From Roseibium sp. (GTDB taxonomy: Bacteria > Pseudomonadota > Alphaproteobacteria > Rhizobiales > Stappiaceae), in NCBI GenBank assembly GCA_017643215.1, contig JAEPNV010000001.1, positions 496,001 through 560,000 on the forward strand: 64,000 nucleotides of DNA, written 5' to 3'. The translations under genes were made by a program, and so were the position numbers. The notes under the pieces were generated by a model that was not told the DNA's origin, did no database searches, and was given only the letters and a program-made list of their open reading frames with translations. This document shows, piece by piece, positions 44,352 to 53,567 of the stretch (positions are counted from its first letter, which is position 1; each line of letters starts with the position of its first letter).

Positions 44352-45011
44352 GTGACCGGGGATGAAAAACGCGCGCACGACCCGAAAACCGGGCTGACCA
44401 CAGGGCCGGACGGCCATGAGCGCTGTTGGTGGCATCAGGATCTGGACGACTACCGCCGCTACCATGACACCGAATGGGGCTTTCCGGTCACCGACGATAC
44501 AAGGCTGTTTGAAAAAATCTGCCTTGAGGGATTTCAGGCCGGTCTGTCGTGGTTGACGATCCTGCGCAAGCGTGAGGGATTTCGTGCCGCGTTTCAGGGC
44601 TTTGACGCGCGCAAGGTCGCGGCGTTCACCGAGGCTGATCTTGCCGCGTGCCTGGCCGATCCGGGCATTGTCCGGCATCGCAAGAAGATCGAATCGACAG
44701 TCAACAATGCGCGCCGCGCCCTGGACCTGGCCGATGAATTCGGCTCGTTGGCCGCCTATTTCTGGCGCTTTGAACCGGATCCCGCCGCGCGGCCGGACAG
44801 GCTTGATTTCGATACCGCCCGGTCGCTTGCCACGACGCCGGAAAGTCTTGCGCTTTCCAAGGACCTGAAGAAACGCGGCTGGAGCTTCGTCGGCCCGACG
44901 ACCGTGTATGCCTTCATGCAGGCCATGGGTTTGGTGAACGACCATCTTGAGGGCTGTTTTTGCCGGCCTCTTGTAGAGGCTCAACGAGCCGCGTTGCAGC
45001 GGCCGGCGTGA
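44352..45011 (+). CDS. tag: DNA-3-methyladenine glycosylase I
   Basis: 219 residues from a GTG at 44352 (SD GGAGCAGAGG); the frame is open upstream to 44214 but that part crosses the terminator hairpin. Matches Tag closely: RCWWHQDLDDYRRYHDTEWG, ICLEGFQAGLSWLTIL, KKRGWSFVGPTTVYAFMQA and GLVNDHLEGCFC. The Cys, two His and Cys of the Tag zinc snap are present. It excises 3-methyladenine to start base-excision repair. Confidence 0.93.
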   Translation: MTGDEKRAHDPKTGLTTGPDGHERCWWHQDLDDYRRYHDTEWGFPVTDDTRLFEKICLEGFQAGLSWLTILRKREGFRAAFQGFDARKVAAFTEADLAACLADPGIVRHRKKIESTVNNARRALDLADEFGSLAAYFWRFEPDPAARPDRLDFDTARSLATTPESLALSKDLKKRGWSFVGPTTVYAFMQAMGLVNDHLEGCFCRPLVEAQRAALQRPA

Positions 45012-45089
45012 TGTATGCCGCCGGGCGGCCATCAATCGATTTGCGCCCTCTGAAAAAAAGTTGGCGGATAAATGATCCGGCTTTGACGC

Positions 45090-45203
45090 CGTGCGTAGAA
45101 ATACACAGTTCGCCGCGGTAGCGGGAACCATCCTGATCTCCCCCCAGGATCCTTGGGTTTCCCAAGATTTTCTTGAGACCGCGTCACGCGGTCTCTTTTT
45201 TTT
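45090..45203 (+). ncRNA. Candidate trans-acting small RNA with C-rich loop and strong terminator
   Basis: A run of hairpins is packed into ~75 bp after tag: ATCCTG-(ATCTCCCCC)-CAGGAT at 45130-45150, then CTTGGG-TTT-CCCAAG at 45152-45166, which competes with CAAGA-TTT-TCTTG at 45163-45175, then the terminator at 45175-45203. The exposed CTCCCCC loop is complementary to Shine-Dalgarno sequences, the design of AbcR/NfeR-type alphaproteobacterial sRNAs. The 5' end is a guess; TTGACG at 45083-45088 could be a -35 element. It could also be the structured 3' UTR of tag. Confidence 0.4.
45175..45203 (+). terminator. Strong intrinsic terminator, plus strand
   Basis: Perfect 9-bp stem GAGACCGCG / CGCGGTCTC (45175-45183, 45187-45195), a 3-nt loop and eight T. 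The loop TCA is the complement of the hisG stop codon, so terminator and hisG 3' end share bases. It ends tag and/or the candidate sRNA and keeps transcription out of the his genes. Confidence 0.9.
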
Positions 45204-46164
45204 GTCCGAGTTTTGCCGCCAGCGGTTCGTAGAGCGGATTGTCCGCCCGGAAAATATACTCCACGGCCTCCGCGGTCACCCGTTCGGCGCCATGAGAAAT
45301 CAAGAGGCCGGCGCAGTCGGCCACCTTGGATTTCGGACACAGAAGTTCCAAAACACCGGTGCCCTCGGAGTCTGAAAACGGCGTCGCGCCAAGGTCCGCG
45401 GTCGCCGCAATGGCTGCCTTTTTGTCCTTTAGGGATGCGCGGATCCTGCGCATGTCGCGCGCGGTTTCCTCCGCGCAGACCCGGTCAAGCACGGCGCGCG
45501 CGGCGCCAAGCGCGTCCCCGTTCCAATCGGCCGCGACAGACGCCACCAAATGGGCCTGGCTCTTCAGGATCACGCCGTCGGTGAGGATCTTCAGATTGTT
45601 TGCTTCAAGTGTCGCTCCGGTGGTCGTGATGTCGACGATCAGCTCCGCCGCTCCGGCCGCGGGGGTGCCTTCGGTCGCCCCGGCGCTTTCCACGATCCGG
45701 TAATCGGCGATGCCGTGCCTCGCAAAATACGCCCGGGTCAGGGTCACGTATTTCGTCGCAACGCGCAGCCGGCGGCCGTGGCGGCTTCTGAAATCGGATG
45801 CCACATCATTAAGGTCCGCCATCGTATCGACGTCGATCCATGCTTTCGGCACCGCGACCACGACATCGGCCTGGCCAAAGCCGAGAGGCGTGACCAAGTG
45901 GATCGCTCGATCTGGATCGGCAATGCTCTCATGAACCAGATCGAGGCCGGTCACGCCGAAATGCACCGTGCCGTCTGCGAGCGCCCCGGCGATCTCGGAG
46001 GCGGAGAGGAACGCAATCTCAACGCCGGGCAGGCCTTTGACAGCGCCCCGGTAGTTGCGGGCGCCACCCGGCCGCAGGACCTTGAGGCCGGCGCGGGCGA
46101 AAAAGCCGTTGGTGTTTTCCTGCAGCCGCCCTTTCGAGGGAATGGCGATCGTCAATTTGCTCAT
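45184..46164 (-). CDS. hisG: ATP phosphoribosyltransferase HisG, long form
   Basis: 326 residues. The catalytic lobes begin [19 protein letters not shown] and include [21 protein letters not shown], the PRPP-binding loop region. A further ~95 residues (from about 230) contain [35 protein letters not shown], which resembles the ACT-like regulatory domain of long HisG. It starts histidine biosynthesis by joining ATP and PRPP. It overlaps hisZ by four bases, although long-form HisG normally works without HisZ. Confidence 0.93.
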   Translation of the reverse strand: MSKLTIAIPSKGRLQENTNGFFARAGLKVLRPGGARNYRGAVKGLPGVEIAFLSASEIAGALADGTVHFGVTGLDLVHESIADPDRAIHLVTPLGFGQADVVVAVPKAWIDVDTMADLNDVASDFRSRHGRRLRVATKYVTLTRAYFARHGIADYRIVESAGATEGTPAAGAAELIVDITTTGATLEANNLKILTDGVILKSQAHLVASVAADWNGDALGAARAVLDRVCAEETARDMRRIRASLKDKKAAIAATADLGATPFSDSEGTGVLELLCPKSKVADCAGLLISHGAERVTAEAVEYIFRADNPLYEPLAAKLGQKKETA

Positions 46165-47318
46165 GCGCGGGCTCCCGTCGCCGCCGCGACCCGGTCGAGC
46201 CAGATGGAAAATCCGATGGCCGGAATATCGGCCTTCGCTCCGAGCAGATTGAGCAGGCGGTCATAGCGTCCGCCGCCAACCAATTGCCCGCCCTTGGCGC
46301 CCGCCGGTCCGTAGATCTCGAAGATAAAGCCGGTGTAATAATCAAGCCGGCGGCCGAAGCCCGCGTCGAAGGTGATGGCGCCAACGTCAAGGCCACGGTC
46401 CCTCATCGCCGAAAGGCGCGCCGTGTAGGCGGCGAGCGGTGCGGAGAGATCAAGCCCATTCTGTTTTGCGAAGGTGGCAACGGCCGCGCCCGCCTGGTCG
46501 GCGGGGGCCGTGATCGACAAATAGGCGCTGAGGGTCTCGGCCGCGGCAACGCTGCCCGAGCTGCCCTTTGCAAGCGCGGCCTGTTCCAGGAACCGTTCGG
46601 CGATTTCGCCCGCGCTCCGTCCGCCGACCGCCGAGATACCGGCAATCGATAAAAGATCCTCCACCGCGGCGCGGGCGTCGGCCGGATCGGCCCCATCGAG
46701 CGCCGATAAAAATCCCAACCGGATATCCCGATCGTCGTCCGCGGTGTTTCCGGCCATCCGGGCAATCGCCTTGGCGAGCTTTTCCGGTTCGCCGAACAGA
46801 TCCCGGAGACGCCGACGCCAGACGGCGGGCAGGCCGAGCCCATCGAGGACCGCGACGAACAGGCTTTCATCACCGGTCCGGATTTGGGCCGCTTGCGCGC
46901 CAAAGGCGTCAAGGGCTTGGACGCTGAGCGCCAGCATGTCCGCATCGGCCACGTCCCGGTCGGCGCGCCCAAGGCTTTCGGCGCCGATTTGCGGGATTTC
47001 GCCAAGGCCTTCCGCCCGCTGGCGGAACACCGGGCCATGATAAAAATAGGCCGCTGGAAGACGGGCCGCGCCGCTCTCCAGATGCGCCCGGCAGACGGGG
47101 ATGGTGAAATCGGGCCGCAGACACAGGTCCGTGCCATTGGCGCCGGAGGTCAGATAAAGCCGCCGCCGGATGTCCTCGCCGGTCAGATCGATGAAGACGT
47201 TCGCGGGCTGCAGGATCGGCGGATCCGCGAGTTGATGACCGGCGTCCCGAAACAGCGTCACGGCCGTGTCGATCGCGTTTTTAGGGGGCGCAGCAAGGCC
47301 GGTACCGGACAGAGCCAT
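46161..47318 (-). CDS. hisZ: ATP phosphoribosyltransferase regulatory subunit HisZ
   Basis: 385 residues. A HisRS catalytic-domain paralogue that keeps class II tRNA-synthetase-like motifs ([42 protein letters not shown]) but lacks an anticodon-binding domain. It activates and regulates HisG. It lies five bases after hisS and overlaps hisG (ATGA). Confidence 0.93.
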   Translation of the reverse strand: MALSGTGLAAPPKNAIDTAVTLFRDAGHQLADPPILQPANVFIDLTGEDIRRRLYLTSGANGTDLCLRPDFTIPVCRAHLESGAARLPAAYFYHGPVFRQRAEGLGEIPQIGAESLGRADRDVADADMLALSVQALDAFGAQAAQIRTGDESLFVAVLDGLGLPAVWRRRLRDLFGEPEKLAKAIARMAGNTADDDRDIRLGFLSALDGADPADARAAVEDLLSIAGISAVGGRSAGEIAERFLEQAALAKGSSGSVAAAETLSAYLSITAPADQAGAAVATFAKQNGLDLSAPLAAYTARLSAMRDRGLDVGAITFDAGFGRRLDYYTGFIFEIYGPAGAKGGQLVGGGRYDRLLNLLGAKADIPAIGFSIWLDRVAAATGARA

Positions 47319-47323
47319 GGACC

Positions 47324-48862
47324 TCAGGCTCCCCGCGCCCGGACACGGTCATCCGCCTGCTTGTCCAAAAGCTCGCGCACGGTGTCGACCAGGTTTTCGC
47401 GCCGTGCGGTCAATTGCGCCGGGCGGCTTTCGCGCCAGGTCACATTGTCGGCGATCTCAGCCGACAGGCGCTTGCCCTCAATGAGGTCCTTGATCTGGAT
47501 CTCGCCGGCGTCAAACTCGTCCGAGCCCTGGATGATGGCGATCGGGCAGCCGCGCCGGTCGGCGTATTTGAGCTGGTTGCCGAATTTCTTCCAGTTGCCT
47601 TGGTACATCTCCGCGCGGATGCCGGCCTGGCGGAGCTCCTGCACCATCTTCTGGTAGCGGCCAAGCGCCTCCGTGTCGCCGTCCATGACGGTCACCAGAA
47701 CCGGGGCCACCACCTCGGACGTTTCGAGCTTGCCGAGGTTTTTCAGGGCGGTCATCAGGCGCGACACGCCGATGGAAAAGCCGGTCGCCGGCACGTCCCG
47801 GCCGGTGAAGCGCTTGACAAGCCCGTCATAGCGTCCGCCGCCGCCGACGGAACCGAACTGAACGACCTCGCCCTTCTCGTTGGTCACATCGAAGAGGAGT
47901 TCCGCCTCGTAGACCGGGCCGGTGTAGTATCCGAGGCCACGGACGACAGACGGGTCGATCGAAATCCGGTCCGACATGTATCCGGACGCTTTCACCAGAT
48001 CGGAGATGATCTTCAACTCCCCGAAACCGGACTCGAAATGTTCATTGATCGCGAACTTCGAAAGTGCGGCGGTCTTGAAAGTCAGGTCGTTGGTAAAGTC
48101 GATCAGATCATCAATCGCGGAGGCGTCCAGAATTTCGACGATTGCGTCGATGGCGCTTTCATGAAGATCCGCACCTGCAGTGAAATCGCCACTTTCGTCT
48201 CTACGCCCCGGTCCTAGCAGGAGGCGGACGCCTTCAGATCCGAACTTGTCGTATTTGTCCATTGCCCTGAGGACCGTCAAACGCCGCTCCGCGTTCTCAT
48301 CGCCGCCGAGGCCGATCGCCTCCAGAACGCCGTCCAGAACCTTGCGGTTGTTGACCCGGATCACGTATTGGCCGCGCGGAATGCCGAGGGCTTCCATCGT
48401 ATCGGCCATCATCATGCACATTTCCGCATCCGCCTGGACGCCTGGCGCGCCGACCGTGTCGGCATCGAATTGCATGAACTGGCGGAACCGGCCCGGCCCC
48501 GGCTTTTCGTTGCGGAACACCCATCCGGCCCGATAGGTGCGGTAGGGCATTTGAATGTCGTTGATGTTCTCCGACACATGCCGGGCGAGCGGCGCGGTCA
48601 GATCGTAGCGCAGGCTCATCCACTGCTCGTCGTCGTCCTGGACGGAAAAAACGCCGGCGTTCGGCCGGTCCGTGTCGGGCAGGAACTTGCCGAGGCAATC
48701 GGTGTATTCAAAGGCAGGCGTTTCGACCGGATCGAAGCCGTATTGCTCAAAGACCCTCCGGATCCTGGTGAGCATTTCGTCCGTTGCCCGGATGTCGGCG
48801 GCAGACCGGTCGGCGAAGCCGCGCGGCAGGCGCGCCTTCAGTTTGTTCGGTTTTTTGGCCAT
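47324..48862 (-). CDS. hisS: Histidyl-tRNA synthetase, alphaproteobacterial type
   Basis: 512 residues, longer than the ~425 of E. coli HisRS. Motif 2 region [15 protein letters not shown] and [22 protein letters not shown], the His-binding segment [15 protein letters not shown] (~306-320; canonical enzymes read RGLDYY), motif 3 GGGGRYDGL and [10 protein letters not shown], then a C-terminal anticodon domain. Many alphaproteobacteria have this divergent HisRS, which pairs with a tRNA-His lacking the usual G-1:C73 identity pair. No tRNA-His is in the window to compare. First gene of hisS-hisZ-hisG. Confidence 0.94.
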   Translation of the reverse strand: MAKKPNKLKARLPRGFADRSAADIRATDEMLTRIRRVFEQYGFDPVETPAFEYTDCLGKFLPDTDRPNAGVFSVQDDDEQWMSLRYDLTAPLARHVSENINDIQMPYRTYRAGWVFRNEKPGPGRFRQFMQFDADTVGAPGVQADAEMCMMMADTMEALGIPRGQYVIRVNNRKVLDGVLEAIGLGGDENAERRLTVLRAMDKYDKFGSEGVRLLLGPGRRDESGDFTAGADLHESAIDAIVEILDASAIDDLIDFTNDLTFKTAALSKFAINEHFESGFGELKIISDLVKASGYMSDRISIDPSVVRGLGYYTGPVYEAELLFDVTNEKGEVVQFGSVGGGGRYDGLVKRFTGRDVPATGFSIGVSRLMTALKNLGKLETSEVVAPVLVTVMDGDTEALGRYQKMVQELRQAGIRAEMYQGNWKKFGNQLKYADRRGCPIAIIQGSDEFDAGEIQIKDLIEGKRLSAEIADNVTWRESRPAQLTARRENLVDTVRELLDKQADDRVRARGA

Positions 48863-49054
48863 GAAGCGGTAAGTGTCCTGGCGAGATCGTTGCGGCCCGG
48901 CGCGGCCGCGGTCGGGCGCGGCACGGGCCTTGAAACTGTCCGGGCTGTCCTAGACGAAACAGGAATTGAGGGCAAGGGACCGGCTGCCTTGCAATTGCCC
49001 CAAAGACGGCTATGTTCCGCGCAATTTTCAAACTCCGAAACACCGCAAGGGTCG

Positions 49055-50212
49055 ATGGATCAGGCCGCACACACGAAAGCGCCCTTAAAGGCGCCCGCTG
49101 ACGACAGCATTGCGGCGCCAGTCCTGGCGCCGGCGGACCTTTCCGTCATTTTGCCGACCTTCAACGAGGCGGAGAACGTGCCGGTCGTCCTGGACCGGCT
49201 GAGCGACACCCTGCGCGGGGTCGCCTGGGAAGCCATCATCGTCGACGACAATTCGCCCGATGGAACGACGGCCGTCGCCCGCAAGATCGCGGAGACTGAT
49301 CCGCGCGTCCGGGTGATCCGCAGGGTCGGCCGGCGGGGCCTCTCCGGTGCGTGCATTGAGGGCATTTTGGCCAGCTCCGCGCCCTTCGTGGCGGTGATGG
49401 ACGCCGATCTTCAGCACGATGAAACGCTTCTGCCGCGCATGGTGATGGAATTGCGCGCCGGCGCCGACCTGGTCGTGGCGAGCCGCAAGGTCGATGGCGG
49501 TTCTTCCGGAACCGGGCTTTCCGGGATCCGCGAGTGGGGCTCGAACATAGCCAACGGCCTCGCCAAGAAGCTGTTGAACGTGAACCTGTCCGACCCAATG
49601 AGCGGCTTTTTCATGATCCGGCGGGAAAAGGCCGAGGCGCTGGCGCCGAAACTGTCGGCGCAAGGGTTCAAGATCCTGCTGGACATCGTCTCAAGCGCGG
49701 CCGGCAGCCTCAAGATCAAGGAACTGCCCTTCACCTTCCGCGAGCGCTTACACGGCGAAAGCAAGCTCGATACGCTGGTCACGCTCGACTATTTCGGCCT
49801 GTTGATGGCCAAGTATTTCGGCAACATCGTTTCCGTGCGGTTTCTGATGTTCGGGCTCGTGGGCGCCAGTGGTCTCCTGGTGCACCTTTTGGCCCTCAGG
49901 GCGTTTTTGTTTGTCGGCAATTTTGAGTTCAATCTGGCGCAAACGGCCGCATCCTTTGTCGCCATGACGTCGAACTTCCTGCTCAACAACCAGCTCACCT
50001 ACCGTGACCGGCGGCTGCGCGGCTTGGATGCCCTGATCGGTCTCTTAACCTTCTACGCGGTCTGTTCGGTCGGTGTTCTGGCCAATGTCGGTGTGGCGAA
50101 CCTCATCTATCTAGAGCCAAGCTACTGGTGGTTCGCGGGCGCCGCCGGGGCCATCATGGGCGCGGTCTGGAACTATGCCGCCAGCGCCGCGCTGACCTGG
50201 CGCAAGATCTGA
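49055..50212 (+). CDS. Polyprenol-phosphate glycosyltransferase (GT2) fused to GtrA domain
   Basis: 385 residues from the ATG at 49055. The N-terminal GT2 domain (~30-260) resembles dolichol-phosphate mannose synthase: SVILPTFNEAENVPVVLDRL, VDDNSPDGT, the metal DXD in MDADLQHDE and the SDPMSGFFMIRR block. The C-terminal GtrA domain (~265-385) has four membrane spans. It loads a sugar on undecaprenyl phosphate and may flip it. Its TGATG junction with the next gene shows translational coupling to the ArnT-like transferase that would use the product. Confidence 0.92.
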   Translation: MDQAAHTKAPLKAPADDSIAAPVLAPADLSVILPTFNEAENVPVVLDRLSDTLRGVAWEAIIVDDNSPDGTTAVARKIAETDPRVRVIRRVGRRGLSGACIEGILASSAPFVAVMDADLQHDETLLPRMVMELRAGADLVVASRKVDGGSSGTGLSGIREWGSNIANGLAKKLLNVNLSDPMSGFFMIRREKAEALAPKLSAQGFKILLDIVSSAAGSLKIKELPFTFRERLHGESKLDTLVTLDYFGLLMAKYFGNIVSVRFLMFGLVGASGLLVHLLALRAFLFVGNFEFNLAQTAASFVAMTSNFLLNNQLTYRDRRLRGLDALIGLLTFYAVCSVGVLANVGVANLIYLEPSYWWFAGAAGAIMGAVWNYAASAALTWRKI

Positions 50213-51729
50213 TGGCCGCAAACGCGTCGCGGCCCGCGCGGGACGCCGATCTGCCTGTGTTTCTTCGGCCAAGCGTACTGGCCGCGGTCGTGGCCGGCCT
50301 GACGCTTGCGAAACTCATCGCGGCCCACGGCGCGTATTTCGTCGAGGACGAGGCGTATTACCGCCTCTGGGGTCTTCATCCGGCGCTCTCCTACTATGAC
50401 CATCCGCCGATGATCGGCTGGTGGATCTGGGCCGGGCAGCAAGTCTTCGGGGACACGATCTTCGCGGCGCGGATCCTGGTGGTCCTGTCGTCTGTCGTCG
50501 GCTCGCTGGTGTTGTGGCGGACAGCCCGCATCCTGTTCGATGCCCGCGTCGCCGGCTGGGCGGTTCTGCTTCTCAACGCCAGCATTCTAGTCGGCATTGG
50601 CGGCATATTGGCAACGCCCGACGCCCCCTCGGTGCTGTTCTGGGGGCTCGGCCTGTGGGCGCTGGCTGAACTCCACACCTCCAAAAATCCCAATTGGTGG
50701 CTGGCGGTCGGCCTTTTCGCCGGGCTCGGCCTCTTGTCCAAATACTCCGTTCTGTTTTTTGGCGCCGGCATCGTTCTCTGGATCGTGTGGGTGCCGGAGG
50801 CCCGCCGCTGGCTGTTCTCCTGGCAGCTTTGGGCGGGTGGTGCGCTCGCTGTCCTGTTGTTTTCGCCGGTTCTTTATTGGAACCACCTTTACGACTGGGC
50901 GAGCTTTGAAAAGCAGTTTGGCCGCGCCGGCGGCGATGGCGGCCTGACCTTGAAATACATCTTCGAGTTCGCCGGGGCGTTGGTCGGATTGCTCAATCCC
51001 TTGATTGCCGTACTGGCCGCTCTTGGGGCCGTCCGCCTTGTCCGGCGGACCGTCGCCCAAGATGGCGCGGCGGCGCTTCTGGTCCTGACGGTGCTGCCGT
51101 TCCTCAGCTATCTCCTTTATCATTCGCTCCATTCCAGAGTGCAGGGCAATTGGCCCGCGCCGCTGTTTCCGGCACTCGCGTTGATGGCCGCGGTCTATGT
51201 CGCGGACCCTGGCCTGCGTGCCGCGTTTTGGCGCCGCTGGGGGCTAGCGGCCGTTTCTGTCGGCGTTGTGGTTGCCCTCGTTGTGCAACTCCATGCGGTT
51301 GTGCCCTTGACGGGCGCATTCGCCCGCAAGGATCCGACCTTCCAGCTGCGCGGCTGGCCGGAGATCGGCGAGGAGGTTGAGGCGCTCGCACAGCAAGCGG
51401 GCGCGGCCTACGTCCTAACCTCCGGCTACGGCCTGACCGGCCAGCTCTCGTTTTTATTGAAAGACAGCCGCCCAGTTTTCCAGACCAATGAACGCATCCG
51501 CTATGTCATGGCACCGGCGCCGCTGCCGTTGCAGTTCGAGGGGCCAGGTCTTTATATCGCCGAGGCCCGGCGCGACCGGAGCGCGGTACTGGAAGCCTCA
51601 TTTGAGCAGGTGGAGCTGGTCGCGACGCTGCCGCGGACCGTCCGCGGCACCAAGCTGGAGGACCTTCGGGTCTATGCGCTGCGCGGACCAAGCCAAAATC
51701 CGCTGGAAGCGCTTGAATACGGTGGGTGA
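50212..51729 (+). CDS. ArnT/PMT-like lipid-linked glycosyltransferase (GT-C)
   Basis: 505 residues from the ATG at 50212, sharing a base with the upstream stop codon. The first periplasmic loop has the catalytic acidic motif EDEAYYRLWG and the YYDHPPMIGWWIW motif of ArnT/PMT_2 proteins. About eleven membrane spans follow, then a soluble C-terminal region from ~residue 385. It transfers a sugar from undecaprenyl phosphate to an envelope acceptor, perhaps lipid A or another lipid. The acceptor is not known. Confidence 0.9.
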   Translation: MAANASRPARDADLPVFLRPSVLAAVVAGLTLAKLIAAHGAYFVEDEAYYRLWGLHPALSYYDHPPMIGWWIWAGQQVFGDTIFAARILVVLSSVVGSLVLWRTARILFDARVAGWAVLLLNASILVGIGGILATPDAPSVLFWGLGLWALAELHTSKNPNWWLAVGLFAGLGLLSKYSVLFFGAGIVLWIVWVPEARRWLFSWQLWAGGALAVLLFSPVLYWNHLYDWASFEKQFGRAGGDGGLTLKYIFEFAGALVGLLNPLIAVLAALGAVRLVRRTVAQDGAAALLVLTVLPFLSYLLYHSLHSRVQGNWPAPLFPALALMAAVYVADPGLRAAFWRRWGLAAVSVGVVVALVVQLHAVVPLTGAFARKDPTFQLRGWPEIGEEVEALAQQAGAAYVLTSGYGLTGQLSFLLKDSRPVFQTNERIRYVMAPAPLPLQFEGPGLYIAEARRDRSAVLEASFEQVELVATLPRTVRGTKLEDLRVYALRGPSQNPLEALEYGG

Positions 51730-51820
51730 TCCGGCGAAGCGTTTTCGCCTTGCAAAATCCAAGGGCTTCGCGCAGCTATGGGCATCGTGATGTTTGACCG
51801 GTGCCGGACGATCCCCTTCG

Positions 51821-52618
51821 ATGAAACGCATTACGCTTGGAGCCCTCGATTACGGCGTGTCCTTCGGCGTTGACCGCACGTTGCGCCAGCTTCTTCTGGA
51901 GCGGCGGCTGAGCGCCGTCGGCTGCCTGGTGGCGAGTTCCTTGTGGTCACGCGAGTTCAAGCCCTTGCAGGAAGTGGCCGACGAGATCGGTGGCAAGCCG
52001 CTGATCGGCGTAACACTGGCCTTCAGCGGCGACCGGGTGGCGCCGGTCAGCGCGCGGATGCAACAGGTTTACGGCCCGGTGATGCCCAGCCGCACGAAGT
52101 GGGTTCACCGGTCGTTCTTGAGGCTCTTGCCTGACGACATCCTGCGGGAGGAGGCCCGCGCGCAGCTTGATAGGTTCGTCTCCCTGATGGAGCGCGAACC
52201 GGCGATTGTCGCTGTCCGTGACGGACTGCTGGCACGCTTCGCCCTTGCCCGGCTCGTCATCGACACGATCGCGGAGTGCAAGTTCAAGACCCCACCGCTG
52301 CTGATTTGTCCGGTCCAGTCACGCCGTGCCCATGCCCGGATGTCGGCGCGCGCCGCGCCAAACGGCGTCAAGGTTCTGCCGCGCGGTCCGTCCTTGCCGG
52401 AGACGGACAATCCTGAGGAATTGCAGGTGCGGCTGGAACACCATTTCGATGGGCTCGCCGACATGACGTTCGTTGCATCGATCCCGGGCCGGGCGGACAA
52501 GCGTCTGCGCCGCGATGAACCGCAAGAGAAGATCGCGATCCGCGAATGCCAGCGCGAGGTCCTGGCGAGCGGCCGGTTTTTCCGCACGCTGGTGGCGAAA
52601 GACGTCTTCTTGCATTGA
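51821..52618 (+). CDS. YdjC/ChbG-fold protein lacking canonical metal ligands
   Basis: 265 residues from the ATG at 51821. The N terminus follows the YdjC/HpnK pattern (LGALDYGVSFGVDRTLRQLL, then RRLSAVGCLVAS). However, the first Asp of the usual ADD-F/Y-G is Leu, the V-G-L-H-L-T-L block reads IGVTLAFSG with no His, and no D-x-H-x-H-x-H block is seen later. YdjC-like enzymes deacetylate sugars using those residues, so this one is probably not a standard deacetylase. It follows the two glycosyltransferases and ends at a hairpin terminator. Confidence 0.7.
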   Translation: MKRITLGALDYGVSFGVDRTLRQLLLERRLSAVGCLVASSLWSREFKPLQEVADEIGGKPLIGVTLAFSGDRVAPVSARMQQVYGPVMPSRTKWVHRSFLRLLPDDILREEARAQLDRFVSLMEREPAIVAVRDGLLARFALARLVIDTIAECKFKTPPLLICPVQSRRAHARMSARAAPNGVKVLPRGPSLPETDNPEELQVRLEHHFDGLADMTFVASIPGRADKRLRRDEPQEKIAIRECQREVLASGRFFRTLVAKDVFLH

Positions 52619-52636
52619 ACGCCGGCGCTGAAACGA

Positions 52637-52670
52637 AAAAACGGTTCCGGCGGGGGACGGAACCGTTTTT
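52637..52670 (+). terminator. Bidirectional-type intrinsic terminator after the glycosyltransferase operon
   Basis: Arms 52637-52648 and 52659-52670 pair perfectly over 12 bp (AAAAACGGTTCC with its complement) around a 10-nt G-rich loop; the T run is on the plus strand. It separates the glycosyltransferase operon from the Crp/Fnr gene. Confidence 0.85.
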
Positions 52671-52745
52671 CGTGGAGGTCTGAAGCGGGCCGGGGAGTGC
52701 CCCGCTTCCATGCTTATGAATATAGGTTTACTTTGAAGATATGCA

Positions 52746-52761
52746 CGTGATGCAGGTCACA
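52746..52761 (+). promoter_or_regulatory. CRP-like binding site upstream of the Crp/Fnr gene
   Basis: CGTGA-TGCAGG-TCACA matches the CRP consensus TGTGA-N6-TCACA with one mismatch. It is 56 bp upstream of the TTG start of the Crp/Fnr-family gene. This suggests autoregulation or control by another CRP. Confidence 0.5.
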
Positions 52762-52816
52762 CTTGGGGCGGATTGGGCACACCCCAGGGCAGTCAAAAAG
52801 CGGCAGGGGACGGGCA

Positions 52817-53506
52817 TTGGACGCCATTCAGGATTTTTTGCGCAACAGCTTTTCGCTGGAAGGGCTCTCGCCGGACCTTGCCGTGGGCTTGTCCCGGCTT
52901 GCCCGGCCGATGAAGATTCCGGCCGGAACGGTCCTGTTTGAAAACGGCGACCCGGGCAACGGCTGTTATGCGGTCCTGGAAGGCTCGCTCAAGGTGTCGA
53001 TCCTGTCGATCGACGGTGACGAGCAGCTTCTGGCCGTCCTGGGCCCGGGCGATTTGGTCGGTGAACTGGCGCTCCTGGACGGTCGGCCACGGTCCGCGAC
53101 AGTCAGCGCCTTGAAAGCGGCTCAGCTCGGCTTCATCGACAAATCGGCGTTCCAGCGGTTCGCGGACGAAAATCCGGCCGTCTACCGGCACATGCTGTCG
53201 ATTGTCGGAAAACGGCTCCGGCACGCGAACGACGTTCTTGCCGCCCGGTCCTTCCTGCCGCTGCCCGGACGCGTTGCCCAGACCTTGCTGCAACTGTCCG
53301 AAACCTTCGGCAAACCGCTCGACGACGGACGCATCCTCATCCACTACAAGCTCAGCCAGTCCGATATCGCCAACATGGCCGGGGCGGCCCGGGAAAATGT
53401 CAGCCGTGTCCTGAACGACTGGAAGCGCGCCGGAACGATCAGCCGGATTTCCGGCTACTATTGCCTGGAGCAGCCCTCGATCCTGCAGCAGGCGGCAACC
53501 CTGTGA
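52817..53506 (+). CDS. Crp/Fnr-family transcriptional regulator
   Basis: 229 residues from a TTG at 52817 (SD AGGGGA). A cyclic-nucleotide-binding-like domain (~15-130) contains GELALLDGRPRSATVSAL, the phosphate-binding-cassette pattern. A C-terminal helix-turn-helix (~165-215) has a recognition helix with A-R-E-N-V-S-R-V-L. It lacks the N-terminal Cys cluster of FNR, so it is not a direct Fe-S oxygen sensor. A Glu, Ser and Arg in the helix would be compatible with TTGA-type sites, and the preceding Arg with TGTGA-type sites. A class III cyclase is encoded at 15.5 kb, so cAMP is a possible ligand. Confidence 0.9.
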   Translation: MDAIQDFLRNSFSLEGLSPDLAVGLSRLARPMKIPAGTVLFENGDPGNGCYAVLEGSLKVSILSIDGDEQLLAVLGPGDLVGELALLDGRPRSATVSALKAAQLGFIDKSAFQRFADENPAVYRHMLSIVGKRLRHANDVLAARSFLPLPGRVAQTLLQLSETFGKPLDDGRILIHYKLSQSDIANMAGAARENVSRVLNDWKRAGTISRISGYYCLEQPSILQQAATL

Positions 53507-53567
53507 CGCCTTTCATATGGTGCGCTTGCTGGCGCAATCCATCCGACCACGATTATGGAGACCGACT

